A DNA stretch of 64,000 nucleotides from Chersky-267 sp963744115. Its GTDB lineage: Bacteria > Chloroflexota > Limnocylindria > Limnocylindrales > CSP1-4. Position 1 is the first letter of the stretch; each line of letters begins with the position of its first letter. The translations under genes and the position numbers were made by a program. The stretch lies in contig CAVUSI010000003.1 in NCBI GenBank assembly GCA_963744115.1, forward strand, positions 434,001-498,000, given 5' to 3'. Positions 31,103 through 41,558 of the stretch are shown here, piece after piece. The notes below the pieces were generated by a model. It was given only the letters and a program-made list of their open reading frames with translations. It did no database searches and was not told where the DNA came from.

Positions 31103-31702
31103 ATGGTGTCACCCGGAAGCGGGGTCGCGATGAACCAACGAGAACTCGTCGAGCGGGCGCAGCGGGGCGATCATGACGCCTTCGCCGTGCTCGCCGGCGC
31201 GTTCGTCGCGCGGTTGGACGGCGCGGCCCGACTCATCCTCCGGGATCGCGAGCTCGCGCGAGACGCGGTCCAGGAAGGCTTCCTCCACGCCTGGCGGAAC
31301 CTGCCGACGCTCCGTGACCCCGATCGCTTCGAGGCCTGGCTGCACCGGCTGGTCTTCCGCGCCTGCATCGATCTCCTGCGCCGGCGCGGCCGTCGTCCGA
31401 TCGAGGTCGAGCTCTCGCCGATCGAGAGCGAGGGCCCCGTCGTCGCCGACGTCTCGACGTTCGTCGCCGACCGCGAGCTCCTGGACGACGCGCTCCGGCG
31501 CCTCGATCCCGAGTGGCGCGCGGTCGTCGTCCTGCACTACTACCTCGGGATGCCGTTGCCCGCGGTCGCCGCGACCCTCGGCATCCCGACCGGCACCGCC
31601 AAGTCCAGGCTTCATCGGTCCTTGGCCGCCATGCGGCTGACGATCGACGCCGACCCGGACGACCCAGGCTCCTCCGCAGTCAGGCAAGGGCAGTACGCAT
31701 GA
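31103..31702 (+). CDS. ECF-type RNA polymerase sigma factor
   Basis: 199 aa sigma-70 family ECF factor. Region 2 spans about residues 12-80 (DHDAFAVLAGAF...ARDAVQEGFLHAWRNLPTLRDPDRFEAWLHRLVFRACIDLLRR). Region 4 spans about residues 125-180 (DALRRLDPEWRAVVVLHYYLGMPLPAVAATLGIPTGTAKSRLHRSLAAM). ATG 31103 has GAGGGAGA upstream; ATG 31130 is an alternative closer to the usual family start. The stop overlaps the ATG of the next gene (ATGA), which encodes a membrane protein in the position expected for an anti-sigma factor. Confidence 0.93.
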   Translation: MVSPGSGVAMNQRELVERAQRGDHDAFAVLAGAFVARLDGAARLILRDRELARDAVQEGFLHAWRNLPTLRDPDRFEAWLHRLVFRACIDLLRRRGRRPIEVELSPIESEGPVVADVSTFVADRELLDDALRRLDPEWRAVVVLHYYLGMPLPAVAATLGIPTGTAKSRLHRSLAAMRLTIDADPDDPGSSAVRQGQYA

Positions 31703-32970
31703 CCTCGACCGATCGGTTTGAACAGCGCCTGCCCGACCTCATGGCCGACCTGGCGTCGGCGCGCATCCCCGACTACCTCGACGACATGCTCCGGGAGACC
31801 GCCCGCTCGCGGCAACGGCCGGCCTGGAGCTCCCTTGAAAGGTGGCTTCCCATGGGCGTCACGACGCTCTCACCGGTCTCGAGCCGGGCGCGGCCGCTGG
31901 CCGGGCTCCTGGTCCTGGCTCTCGTCGGCCTGCTCGTCCTGGCGGGCGTGGCGGCCTACGTCGGCTCCCACACCGTGCATCTCCCGGCACCGTTCGGGCC
32001 GGCCGCGAACGGGCTGATGTACTACGCGGGCGGCGACGGCGACATCTATTCGGTCGACCCGGCGAAGGGCGCGCCGCAGGCGATCGTCAGCGGGCCTGCC
32101 ACCGACACCGGGCCGTTGCCGTCCCGGGACGGACGGCGGATCGCCTTCACCCGAAGCGTCGCAGGCGGGGACGAGATCGTCGTCGCCGACGCCGACGGCT
32201 CGAACCTTCATGCCCTGCCCGGGACCTTGACCAACTTCTCGGAGATCGACTGGTCCCCGGACGGCACCCACCTGGCGATCATCTCGGACGTCACGGGCCT
32301 GGCGTCGTTGACGGTCATGGCGACCGACGGCTCCGGCGCCACGACCCTGCCCCTCGCTCTCGAGACCCGCGGGTTCTGGTACCTGCCGGACGGGAGGCTC
32401 GTGTTCAAGGGCACCGACCACGGGGCCGGTGGACCGACCTACGGCATCTACCTCGTCAATGCGGACGGCACGGGGTTGAAGTCGGTCATGCCGCCCACGA
32501 CGAGCGAGTCGGACGTCATCGACGCCTATCCGTCGCCCGACGGTCGCAGCCTCGTCTACCACGTCTGGCGGGACGCGCCGTTGGAGCACGGACGTCTCTA
32601 CGTCGTCGACATCGCGTCCGGACAGGTCCGCCCGGTGGTCGTCGATGGGACCACGGCCGACGAGGCGCACGAAGGCGCGCAGTTCTCACCCGACGGCACG
32701 CAAATCCTCTTCGCGCGCTACCTGGCGGAAGGGGACCGACTCGCCGTGGTGCCCGTCGGCGGCGGTGCTGCGGTCTCGATCGGCCCGACGTTCGTTGACG
32801 ACCAGACGCCGGCCAACTACTACTCCCCGGACGGCCGGTCGATCGTCGCCTACTACCCGGGCAGCGGGGAGACCTGGCTCCTCGACCCGACCGGCGGACA
32901 GAACGGCGGGGATCGAAAGCTCAGCCTGGCGGTCTCCGACGCCCCGGCCTGGCAGCGCGTCGCTCCCTGA
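31699..32970 (+). CDS. Membrane-anchored WD40/TolB-like protein, candidate anti-sigma factor
   Basis: 423 aa. The cytoplasmic N-terminus of about 65 residues (FEQRLPDLMADLASARIPDYLDDML) precedes one membrane helix (RPLAGLLVLALVGLLVLAGVAAYVG). An external domain of PD40/TolB-like repeats follows (YSVDPAKGAP, SRDGRRIAFTR, SPDGTHLAIIS, SPDGRSLVYH, SPDGTQILFAR, SPDGRSIVAYY). The 4-bp ATGA overlap with the ECF sigma gene and the single-pass topology suggest that it holds the sigma factor and senses an extracytoplasmic signal. No canonical zinc anti-sigma HxxxCxxC motif is present, so this is inference from context. Confidence 0.82.
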   Translation: MTSTDRFEQRLPDLMADLASARIPDYLDDMLRETARSRQRPAWSSLERWLPMGVTTLSPVSSRARPLAGLLVLALVGLLVLAGVAAYVGSHTVHLPAPFGPAANGLMYYAGGDGDIYSVDPAKGAPQAIVSGPATDTGPLPSRDGRRIAFTRSVAGGDEIVVADADGSNLHALPGTLTNFSEIDWSPDGTHLAIISDVTGLASLTVMATDGSGATTLPLALETRGFWYLPDGRLVFKGTDHGAGGPTYGIYLVNADGTGLKSVMPPTTSESDVIDAYPSPDGRSLVYHVWRDAPLEHGRLYVVDIASGQVRPVVVDGTTADEAHEGAQFSPDGTQILFARYLAEGDRLAVVPVGGGAAVSIGPTFVDDQTPANYYSPDGRSIVAYYPGSGETWLLDPTGGQNGGDRKLSLAVSDAPAWQRVAP

Positions 32971-32985
32971 TCTCGTCCAGAGCCG

Positions 32986-33026
32986 ACACGTGCGCCGCGG
33001 ACACCACGTCCGCGGCGCCGCCGTGT
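32986..33026. terminator. Strong GC hairpin between convergent genes
   Basis: GCGCCGCGGAC (32992-33002) and GTCCGCGGCGC (33008-33018) form a perfect 11-bp stem with a 5-nt loop. Outer ACACG/CGTGT arms extend it. It lies between the WD40-like gene and the convergent aldo/keto reductase, so it can serve both strands. No long U-tract is seen. Confidence 0.6.
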
Positions 33027-33041
33027 GTGAGTCCTTCCTGC

Positions 33042-33980
33042 CTAGACGCCGAGCGCCGTCTCCAGGCGTTCGGCTTCCCGCGAGAGTCGTACGCGCTCGG
33101 ACTCGGACAGGTCGATGTCGGCCGCCGCCGCGTTCTCCTCGAGCTGCTCGATCGTGCGGGCGCCAGGGATGGCGATCACGTTGCCATGGGAGATGACCCA
33201 GGCGAGGGCCACCTGGGCTGGCGTGGCGTCGTGCGCGCGGGCGACCTCGTCGAGCGCGACGAGCAGCGGCCGGGCACGTCGCCGGTTTCGCTCGAGCGCG
33301 AGCGGATTGCGACGCCGTGCCATCGCCTCGGACCGCCCCGCCGCGGCCGCGTCATCGACGCCGGCGGCGAGCAGGCCCTGGGCGAGGGGGCTGTAGGCGA
33401 TGACGACCCGGCCGCTGGCGCGCGCGTAGGGGACCAGGTCCCAGCGCGGCGATGGGTGGGCCAGGCTGAACTGGACCTGGTCGCTCACGACCGGCCGTCC
33501 GAGCGCACGCTCGGCGACACGCCAACCCCGGAGCGAGTAGTTGCTGACGCCGACTCGGCGGATGACCCCGTCATCCTGCAACTGTCGCATCCCGCGCATC
33601 GTCGTCCGAGGCGGGACGATCGGGTTCGGGAAATGCAGCTGGTAGAGGTCGATCGCCTCCACGCCCAGCCGGGTCCGGCTGGCTCGCCCGCGCCACGCGG
33701 TGATGGCCGGCAGCGGCAGGAGCGGCAGCAGCTTCGTGGCGACGATGACGTCGTCCGGCCGGTCGTGGATCGCGCCGCCGACGATCCGTTCCGAGCGGCC
33801 GAAGCCGTACATCTCGGCCGTGTCGATGAAGGTGATCCCGAGCTCGAACGCCCGACGGACGATGGCCGGGGCCACGGTCCCGGCGTACGTCTCTCCGTAG
33901 CCCCACTCGCGTGACCCGAACTGCCACGTTCCGAGTCCGATCGCGGAGGCCCGCAGCCCGTCGACCTCGACGTAGCGCAT
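33042..33980 (-). CDS. Aldo/keto reductase
   Basis: 312 aa (beta/alpha)8 NADPH-dependent oxidoreductase. Catalytic tetrad residues are visible: Asp and Tyr in FIDTAEMYGFGRSERIVG, Lys in VIVATKLL and His in DLYQLHFPNP. The NADP-binding C-terminal segment is ISHGNVIAIPGARTIEQLEENAAA. Its general family (tas/YajO-like) reduces carbonyls of sugars or aldehydes. ATG 33980; the LLM oxidoreductase starts divergently 175 bp away. Confidence 0.92.
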   Translation of the reverse strand: MRYVEVDGLRASAIGLGTWQFGSREWGYGETYAGTVAPAIVRRAFELGITFIDTAEMYGFGRSERIVGGAIHDRPDDVIVATKLLPLLPLPAITAWRGRASRTRLGVEAIDLYQLHFPNPIVPPRTTMRGMRQLQDDGVIRRVGVSNYSLRGWRVAERALGRPVVSDQVQFSLAHPSPRWDLVPYARASGRVVIAYSPLAQGLLAAGVDDAAAAGRSEAMARRRNPLALERNRRRARPLLVALDEVARAHDATPAQVALAWVISHGNVIAIPGARTIEQLEENAAAADIDLSESERVRLSREAERLETALGV

Positions 33981-34155
33981 GGCCGCAGCGTACTCCGCCC
34001 GCCCCGGATGGGGACCTGCCGGCCAGCCTGAAGACGGGCACCGCCTGGCGAGGAGAGTGGCCTAACCGGGGACTACCCTCGCGACTGCGGTCGAGCACCG
34101 GCCGGTCCGGGACGCCTAGACTCGACATCCGATCCGTCCTTTCATCGAGGTGCTC

Positions 34156-35070
34156 ATGCGCTCGTTCGAGATCGGGGTCGTGCTCGGCACGTGGAGATCG
34201 ACGACCGACGGCTCCACGGTTCCGTGGACGGAGATCCGCGACCTTGCCCTCCGGGCCGAGGCGATCGGCTTCGACACCGTGTGGAGCCCCGACGAGCTCC
34301 TCGGACGTCTCGTCAAGGACGGACCGAGGTTCGGCTTCTGGGACGGGATCGCGATCCCGGCTGCACTCGCCGTGGCGACGTCGCGGATCAAGATCGGGAC
34401 CTGGGTCCTCTCGTCGCTGCATCGCAACCCCGGGATCACGGCGAAGGCGGCCGCGACGCTCGACGAGATCAGCGGCGGCCGATTCGTCCTCGGGCTCGGC
34501 GCCGGTCACGCCGGCAGCGGGGCCCATGCCTTCGGGCTTCCCGAGGACCACATCTACCAGCGGTTCGAAGAAGCACTCGAGATCGTCGTCCCCCTGCTCC
34601 GCGGCGGTCGCGCGGACTTCGAGGGCACGTACCACCTGGCCCGCGACCTGGAGCAGCTCCCGGCGGGACCGAGACCGAACGGGATCCCGATCGTGCTGGC
34701 CGGCCACGGCCCGAAGGGCTACCGGCATGCCGCGCGGCTCGCCGACGTCTGGAGCTGCTACGCGGAGGAGCGCAGCGACGTCGCCGAGCTCGCCCCGCGG
34801 GTCGTCGACTTCGAGGCCGCCTGCGCCGAGGTCGGTCGCGATCCTGCGACGATCGGCCGTTCCGCTGGGGTCGTCGTGGCGCCGCTCGAGGCGGCCGGGG
34901 CGACGGGCATGTTCGGCATGATGATCGGCGGCTCCGCCGAGCAGATCGCCGATGCGTTCCGCTCGTTCCGGACCGCCGGGTTCACCCAGCTCGAGTTCAT
35001 GCTTCACCCCCAGACGGCGGCAGCGCTCGAGGCGATGGCTCCCGTATTGGAGCTGCTCGACACGGACTGA
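34156..35070 (+). CDS. LLM-class (luciferase-like) flavin/F420-dependent oxidoreductase
   Basis: 304 aa TIM-barrel of the bacterial luciferase superfamily. Features are ALRAEAIGFDTVWSPDELL, an IKIGTWVLSSLHRNPGITAKAAATLDEISGGRFVLGLGAGH block and GIPIVLAGHGPKGYRHAARLADVW. Chloroflexota and Actinobacteria members mostly use F420, but FMN cannot be excluded from sequence. ATG 34156 has GAGGTGCTC upstream; a GTG 6 nt earlier is an alternative. Substrate unknown. Confidence 0.9.
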   Translation: MRSFEIGVVLGTWRSTTDGSTVPWTEIRDLALRAEAIGFDTVWSPDELLGRLVKDGPRFGFWDGIAIPAALAVATSRIKIGTWVLSSLHRNPGITAKAAATLDEISGGRFVLGLGAGHAGSGAHAFGLPEDHIYQRFEEALEIVVPLLRGGRADFEGTYHLARDLEQLPAGPRPNGIPIVLAGHGPKGYRHAARLADVWSCYAEERSDVAELAPRVVDFEAACAEVGRDPATIGRSAGVVVAPLEAAGATGMFGMMIGGSAEQIADAFRSFRTAGFTQLEFMLHPQTAAALEAMAPVLELLDTD

Positions 35071-35072
35071 CA

Positions 35073-35100
35073 TCGATCCCGGCTTAGCCTGGGGGATCGA
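35073..35100. terminator. Candidate bidirectional terminator hairpin
   Basis: TCGATCCC (35073-35080) and GGGATCGA (35093-35100) form an 8-bp perfect stem with a 12-nt loop, 3 bp after the LLM oxidoreductase stop and 25 bp before the stop of the convergent cyclase copy C. Confidence 0.5.
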
Positions 35101-35124
35101 CGCATCAGGCGCGGATCCCCTGGC

Positions 35125-38100
35125 TCAGGACGTGGCCGACGTCCTCGGAGCGGTTTCGGCGGCTCGTTCGCTCGACGGCGCGGCCGGGATCCGACGGTTG
35201 AGCGCCGCCTCGAGGCGGTCGAGGAAGGGCTTCGCCCCGAGGCGAACCAGCGTCGCACGGGCACGGTCGGCCGCCGCTCGCACCTCGGGGTGAGATGGAT
35301 CGAGGACCGTGGCCATCTCGATCGCACACAGCGCCTCGTCCCAGACCAACCCGAGATCGCGCCAGACACCGAGTGCCTCGCGGTAGCCGACGAGGGCCTC
35401 CGCGGTCCTGCCTTCGAGTGCCGCGATGCCGGCCCTGATCGTCGTCCGGTCCGCGTCGATCGAGCGGCCGTGACGGATCGTCGTATCGGTGGCCAAGTCA
35501 GACCGAGCGAGCTCGGCGTCCCCGGCGAGGATGTCGCAGCGAGCGGCGAGGAGCGCTGCCTCGCTCGTCCCCGAGGCGAGGATCTCGGCGAACCGGAGGA
35601 ACTCCTGTCGCCCCACATCGAAGCGGCCCTCGACGAAGCCGACGAACCCCTTCGACCAGGCGATCGTCGCCGGCTTGATCAGGTCGCCCGACCGCGGCGG
35701 GATGGCCTCGGCATCGGCCATGAGCCGGTCCGTCGATTCACCACGCAGCGCACGCAGGGAGATGGTGTCGGAGATCGCCACGAGCCGGACCACCGGATCG
35801 ATCTCGTCGCTCACCATCGGTTCGACCTCGGCGTCGGCCCAGTCCCAGTCACCGGTCCGGATCGCCGCGCCGACCGCGTTGTCCATCACCTGGAACGAGC
35901 GCTCGCCGAGGCGACGTTCCAGGGCGAGGCCCTCGCGGGCGGCTTCCAGCGCGGCGCGTGGATCGTCATCCATGAGGAACGAGGACAGGTTATTGAGCGC
36001 CCGGCTGACCGTGTCATGGATACCGTGCGCGGCGGCCAGGCGCTCGCCGGCCTCGATCGCGCCGATCCCCTCGTACCGGCGACCGTCCCCGGCCAGGGCC
36101 GATCCGCGTGTGACCAGGGTGTCGGCGACCACCCAGACGAGGTTCGAGCGTTCGGCCACGGCGAGGACGCGATCCGAAACGGCGACCGCCTTGGCGTTCT
36201 CATCGGTCAGGAAGTAGGCCCGGGCAAGCTGCCCGTCGAGGATGACCACGCCGGGATCGTCGGCCAGATCCGCAAACCGTTCCGACGCCTCGGTGAGGAG
36301 GGCAAGCGCGTCGTCGAAGCGATAGGCCTGGAGGAGCGCGCTGCCGTACGAGGCGGTCACCCGTGCTTCAGCCCCGCGATCGTGTGTCGCCACGCCGAAG
36401 CTCGATCGCCGCCCGATAGTGGGCGACCGCGTCCTCGACCCGCGACACCGCTGCGGCCGAGTCACCGGCGAGCTCATGGAGGTTCGCCTCATCGGCCGGG
36501 TCCGAGGCGACGGTGAGTGCCTGCTCGCAGAAGCGGAGCGCTTGCTCATGAGCGCCGAGCGCGATGGCCCGGTCGGCTGCCGCCCGCAGGGCGATCCTGG
36601 CCTGGCCGGCCAGCGCGTCGCGCTCGGGTCCGGCGCTGCTGTTGGCGTGCGCGGCGAGGTACTGGCTCGCCAGCGCGCCGGCGAGCTCATCCGATCCGAG
36701 CGACTCGAAGTGCCGGGCGGCGGCGAGATGGCGCGCCTTGCGATCGGCGCGGGCCATCATGTTGTAGGCCACTTCACGGATCAGCGCCTGGACGAACGCG
36801 TACTGTCCGCGCTCCGGCGAGCGGGCATCCGCCTCGACCCGCAGGAACTCCCGCTGGGTCAGCGAGCGCAGCCGCCCCTCGAGATCCGCTTCCGGCACGC
36901 CCGACACGACGCCGAGCCCGGCCAGCGTGAACGACTGGCCGAGCACCGCCGCATCCTGCAGCACCGCCCGGTCGGTCGGCTCGAGCCCATCGAGGCGACT
37001 GGCGATCAACGCGGTGAGGGTCTCCGGGACGGCGAGGTCGTCGAGGTCGCCGGTCGGCCGATAGGCATCGCCGTCCTTGGTGAGCTTGCCCTCGGCCAGG
37101 AGCATCCGGACGGTCTCGACCGCGTACAGCGGGATCCCGTCCGCCCGCGCGACGATCGCCCGCACGGCCGTTTCCGGCAGTCCGGCGACCAGGCCCGCGA
37201 GCAGCTCCCGCATCGCGTCCGCCGACAGCGGCTCGAGATAGAGCGACGTGAAGTTGCGCTTGCCCGCACCCCAATCGGGCCGCTTTTCGAAGAGCTCGGG
37301 CCGGCTGAGGGTGACCACGTAGATCGGCACGTGCCGGCTCCACTCCATCAGGTGATCGACGAAGTTGATCAGCCCGGTGTCGGCGAAGTGGAAGTCCTCG
37401 AACACCAGGACGACAGGAGCGGTCGCCGCCAGCCGCTCGAAGAACGTCCTCCACGCTCCGAACAGCTGCTCCGAGCTGACCCCGGTCTCCACGCCGAGCA
37501 GGGACAGCAGCGCCGGCTCGATCCAGCGTCGATCCTCCGCGTCGGGCACGTATTCGACGAGCATCGCCGCGACGGCGGCCCGGGTGGTCGCCGCGTCCTG
37601 GGTCTCGAGCAGGCCCGCCCGGCGGCGGACCATCTCGCCGAGCGCCCAGAAGCTGATCCCGTCGCCGTAGGCGGGGCTGCGACCCTCGTGGAACCAGACG
37701 GTCTCGACGAGGCCATCCAGGTATTTCGAGAGCTCCCAGGCGATGCGCGTCTTGCCGATCCCACCGGGACCGATGACGCTCACCAGCCGGGCGCGGCCCT
37801 CCCGCGCCGTCGCGTGGAACAGGTCCTTGAGGAGCCGGAGCTCGTCATCGCGGCCGACGAACGGGGCCTCGAGCGTCTCGCTCCGGTTCCGGCCGCCGAC
37901 CTCGGCCACGACACGCAGCGCGCGCCAGGCCGCGACCGGGGCCGCCTTGCCCTTGAGCGCCTGGTCGCCGGCCTCCTCGAAGGCGATCGCCCGCGATGCG
38001 GCACGCTGCGTGGCCTCGCCGACGAGGACCGTGCCGGGCTGGGCCGCCGCCTGGAGGCGCGCCGCGGTGTTCACGAGGTCCCCGGCGACCATCCCCTGGT

Positions 38101-38677
38101 TCGTCGCTCCGATCGTGACCGCCGCCTCGCCGGTCAGGATCCCGGCCCGGGCCTGGATCCCCGGCCCGAGCGCCCGGACGGCGTCGACGAGCTCGAGTCC
38201 GGCTCGCACGGCACGCTCGGCGTCGTCCTCGTGGGCGGATGGCGCGCCCCAGACCGCCATGACGGCGTCGCCGATGAACTTCTCGATCGTCCCCCCGTAC
38301 CGGCCGATCACCTCGGACGCGACCTCGAAGTAGCGCGACAGCGTCTCGCGGACCTCCTCGGCATCGCGCTCCTCGGCGAACGGGGTGAACCCGACCAGGT
38401 CGGCGAACAGGACGGAGACGAGTCGGCGCTCCGCGACCGGTCCGACCGGTCCGACCGGCCGATCAGCCGGCTCGGTGGCGGGCGCCGCGGCGCGAGCAGG
38501 GGCGTCGGCCGCCAGCGGCGTCGCGCACTCGCCGCAGAACTTGGCGGCCGGCGGGTTCGACGTGCCGCAGTTCGGGCAGGTCGCGCCGAGCCGCGAGGCG
38601 CACTCGATGCAGAACTTGCGTCCAAGGTCGTTCTCGGTCCCGCAGTTCGAGCAGATCACTAGCGGCCGCTCCGGCAT
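35125..38677 (-). CDS. Zinc-ribbon / nucleotidyl cyclase / ATPase / TPR signalling protein, copy C (one apparent +1 frameshift)
   Basis: About 1183 aa, the most intact of the three paralogues. Zinc ribbons at residues 9-50 (CSNC..CIEC, CPNC..CGEC). Class III cyclase about residues 85-250, with LFADLVGFTPF and KFIGDAVMAVWGAP metal Asp residues, adenine-type Lys, and GDLVNTAARLQ. Then FVGRDDEL, ATPase Walker A GPGGIGKTR, Walker B-like VFEDFHFAD, and TPR-like helices to the end. One extra base near 36380 splits the gene; corrected, ELRR is followed by ATHDRGAEARVTASYG. ATG 38677; a -10-like TACCCT lies 14 nt upstream. A soluble cytoplasmic sensor-cyclase is expected. It is divergent from the cupin-cyclase gene. 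Confidence 0.9.
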
Positions 38678-38848
38678 GACGACATGACGAGAGGGTAGCG
38701 CACCGGACGAGCCGCTTCGAAGGCAGGTTCGTGCGGTCCCGGAAGACCGATGCGACGTCGCGCGCCGACGGCCGATGACGCATCATCGTCGCCACGCGGG
38801 CGCCCGCAGGTGGCCGTCCGTCGATGGCGCTGACATGAGGACCGACCC

Positions 38849-39709
38849 GTGGCACGTCTCCAGGCGAAGCCGCTCGACAACCCGGACGAAGTCCGCTCGA
38901 CCCCGTTCGGCCACGTCGACATCTACAACCTCGACGACCTCGTCATCGGCCGGATGGTGTTCCAACCCGGCTGGCACTGGATGGAGCACGTCCGGCCGAT
39001 CGCCGGGACGAGCCTGTGCCAGTACCACCACGTGGGCGTCTGCATCTCCGGGCGGCTCGGCAATCGCCTCGAAGACGGCACGACGATCGAGATCGGGCCG
39101 GGGATGGTCTTCGACATCCCGCCCGGCCACGACGGCTGGGTGGTCGGCGACGAGCCGTTCGTCGCCTACGACGTCGCGGGCGTCCGGTCCTTCGCCCGGG
39201 TCGACGAGCGGACCCAGCGCGTGCTCGGCACGATGCTCTTCACCGACATCGTCGATTCGACCGCGCTCGCGGAGTCGCTCGGTCCGGCACGCTGGCGCGA
39301 GCTCGTCGGGACGCACAACGAACGGATCCAGTTCGAGCTCGATCGCTTCCGCGGCCGGCTGATCAAGACGACCGGGGACGGCGTGCTCGCCCTGTTCGAC
39401 GGGTCCGAACGGGCGGTCCGCGCGGCGGCCGCCATTTGCGTGGCCGCGAAGTCGATGGGGTTGACGATCCGTGCCGGCGTCCACACCGGCGAGGTCGAGA
39501 TCGCCGCGGGAGATGTCCGCGGTCTCGCGGTCCACATCGCCGCCCGCGTCATGGCGCTCGCCGGACCGAGCGAGGTCTACGTGTCGGCCACGACGCGGGA
39601 GCTCGTCGCCGACTCGGGCCTGACGTTCGAGGACGCCGGGATCCACGAGCTCAAGGGCGTCTCCGGGGCCCGTCAGCTGTATCGCCTCGTCGGTACCGAG
39701 CCGGGCTGA
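38849..39709 (+). CDS. Cupin - class III nucleotidyl cyclase fusion
   Basis: 286 aa. Residues 1-115 form a cupin-like barrel (GRMVFQPGWHWMEHVRPIAG, CQYHHVGVCISGRLGNRLEDGTTIEIGPGMVFDIPPGHDGWVVGDEPFV) with His residues that could bind a metal or small ligand. Residues 120-286 form a class III cyclase: MLFTDIVDSTAL and KTTGDGVLALFDG give both metal-binding Asp residues and the substrate Lys. GLAVHIAARVMA replaces the usual Asn of the Asn/Arg pair by His, as in some mycobacterial cyclases. The simplest model is a one-protein sensor in which the cupin ligand controls cAMP synthesis. GTG 38849, divergent from cyclase copy C. Confidence 0.87.
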   Translation: MARLQAKPLDNPDEVRSTPFGHVDIYNLDDLVIGRMVFQPGWHWMEHVRPIAGTSLCQYHHVGVCISGRLGNRLEDGTTIEIGPGMVFDIPPGHDGWVVGDEPFVAYDVAGVRSFARVDERTQRVLGTMLFTDIVDSTALAESLGPARWRELVGTHNERIQFELDRFRGRLIKTTGDGVLALFDGSERAVRAAAAICVAAKSMGLTIRAGVHTGEVEIAAGDVRGLAVHIAARVMALAGPSEVYVSATTRELVADSGLTFEDAGIHELKGVSGARQLYRLVGTEPG

Positions 39710-39728
39710 CCGCCGGCGCAGATCCGCC

Positions 39729-40669
39729 TCACGGATCGATCGCCTGGCCGGGACGCGCGATGACCTGGACGTTGGCTGACGATCCGGACGGCTGGCGGAT
39801 GATGGCCGCCAGGGCCCCGAGGACGATGACCGCGCCGATCCACTGCCGCGGCTCGAGGCGCTCCCCGAGCAGCAGCGCACCGGCGGTCACGCCGACGATC
39901 GGGATGAGATAGAACGACAGCGCGGCGAACGACGCTGGAACGTGGCGCAGGGCGCCGAGATAGAACCAGTAGGCGCCGGCGTAGTACAGGGCGCCCGAGC
40001 CGATCGCGCTGGCGAGCCCGAGCGGCGTCAGCGACGCCGGGACGATCGCCCCACCGGCGAGACCGACGAGAACGACCAGGACCAGCGCCAACCCGAGGGC
40101 GTACCCCTGCTGCGCCAGGATCACCTGGCTCGTCTCCCGGGCGTCGGGGATCCATCGCCGGGCGATCACGGAGTAGATGGCGCAGCAGGCGATGCCGGCC
40201 AGCGTCAGAGCCACACCGATCGCCTGGCCCGTGCTCGACGACGGGTCGTACACGATGATCACCATCCCGGCGACGGCGACGAGCGACAGGCCGACGAAGG
40301 CCGGCGTGATCCGTTCACGGAGGAACACGGCCGCGAGGACGAGGATCATCAGGGGCTCGAGCGCCCACAGCAACACCGACAGGCTGGCGGTGATCGTGAC
40401 CAGCCCGACCAGGCTCAGCGCGTAGGCCATCCCGGGATTGAGCAGGCCGAGTCGGCCGAGGAGCGGGGAGCGTCGCTGCGGAAGGAGATCCCCTGGCGGC
40501 GCATGAGGACGCCGAGGATCACCAGGCTGGCGGCAAGCTGGATCGGCAGGAGGGTGAGTGGCGGGACCTCGTCGAGGGCGGCCTTGCTGATGACCGTCCC
40601 GCCACCCCAGCAGGTAGCGGCCAGGATCAGCGCCGCGAGGTCACGGCGAGCAACGGACGAACCTTCCAT
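39729..40669 (-). CDS. EamA/DMT-family transporter (apparent -1 frameshift)
   Basis: About 313 aa, ten predicted membrane helices in two EamA repeats. The N-terminal repeat contains LAALILAATCWGGGTVISKAAL; the later repeats include LLWALEPLMILVLAAVFLRERI and a final PIVGVTAGALLLGERLEPRQWIGAVIVLGA. One base is missing near 40468, so the first third (to FRSD) and the rest (SPLLGRLGLLNPGMAYAL) are in different frames. It exports or imports a small metabolite, not identifiable here. It lies 16 bp downstream of arsM in the same direction, so arsenic-related co-expression is possible. Confidence 0.83.
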
Positions 40670-40685
40670 CGCGACGCTCAGGGCA

Positions 40686-41516
40686 TCAGCAGCAGCCGGT
40701 CCCGCCGCAGCATCCAGCCTCGGCCACCGGGACCTCACCTGGCGCAGCCAGATCGATGAGCGGTCGCGCGTCCGCGGGCTTCGACGCCTTGATGATCGCG
40801 CTGATCATCCCGTCGACGACCGTGTGCGACGGCGTGATCGAGACACCCGTCAGGCCGACCGCCTCAAGCCCTTCCCGGTACTCGGTGACCGATAGCGCAC
40901 CGGCGATGCAGCCGGCGAACGAGCCACGTTCGGCGCGCTGCTCCGGGCTCAGCGCGTCTTCCGCCACGATGTCGCTGATCCCGATCCGGCCGCCCGGCCG
41001 GAGGACCCGGGCGATCTCGGCGAAGACGGCAGGCTTGTCGACGGCCAGGTTGACGACGCAGTTGCTGATGACGACGTCGATCGAATCCGCCGGCAGCGGG
41101 ATCGCCTCGATCTGGCCCTTGAGGAACTCGACGTTGGTCGCACGGGCCTCGGTGGCGTTGTGCTGGGCCAGGGCGAGCATCTCGTCGGTCATGTCGACCC
41201 CGAAGGCGCGACCGGTCGGGCCGACCCGCTTCGCCGACAGCAGGACGTCGATCCCGCCGCCCGACCCGAGGTCCAGCACGCGCTCGCCCGGACGCAGGTC
41301 CGCGACCGCGGTCGGATTCCCGCACCCGAGGGAGGCGAGGATGGCGGCATCGGGGAGCTCGTCCCGCTCGAGCGCGGAGTAGAGGCCGGCGCCGATCGTG
41401 TCGGGGTCGCTGCAACACGAGGTCCCCTGGGATGCGCGGACCGCGGCGGCTGCGTAGTGCTCGCGGACGGTCTCATGGATGGTCTCGACGCTGTCATGGA
41501 CGGTCTCGGTGGTCAT
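40686..41516 (-). CDS. arsM: Arsenite S-adenosylmethionine methyltransferase ArsM
   Basis: 276 aa. The SAM-binding motif is VLDLGSGGGIDVLLSAKRVGPTGRAFGVDMT. The conserved ArsM cysteines are all present: CC in QGTSCCSDPD, Cys in ISNCVVNLAVDK and Cys in GSFAGCIAGAL. A Cys-rich tail (CCGGTGCC) ends the protein. It methylates As(III) to mono-, di- and trimethyl forms. ATG 41516 with GGAGCC upstream. Divergent from arsR through an 88-bp operator region. Confidence 0.94.
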   Translation of the reverse strand: MTTETVHDSVETIHETVREHYAAAAVRASQGTSCCSDPDTIGAGLYSALERDELPDAAILASLGCGNPTAVADLRPGERVLDLGSGGGIDVLLSAKRVGPTGRAFGVDMTDEMLALAQHNATEARATNVEFLKGQIEAIPLPADSIDVVISNCVVNLAVDKPAVFAEIARVLRPGGRIGISDIVAEDALSPEQRAERGSFAGCIAGALSVTEYREGLEAVGLTGVSITPSHTVVDGMISAIIKASKPADARPLIDLAAPGEVPVAEAGCCGGTGCC

Positions 41517-41558
41517 CGCGGATGGCTCCTGGCTTCGGATCGCGGGAGAACGTTGTGT

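Noticed and set aside
36419..38662. 747-aa plus-strand frame opposite cyclase C
   Set aside because: Antisense shadow; the minus strand has zinc ribbons, cyclase and ATPase motifs in order.
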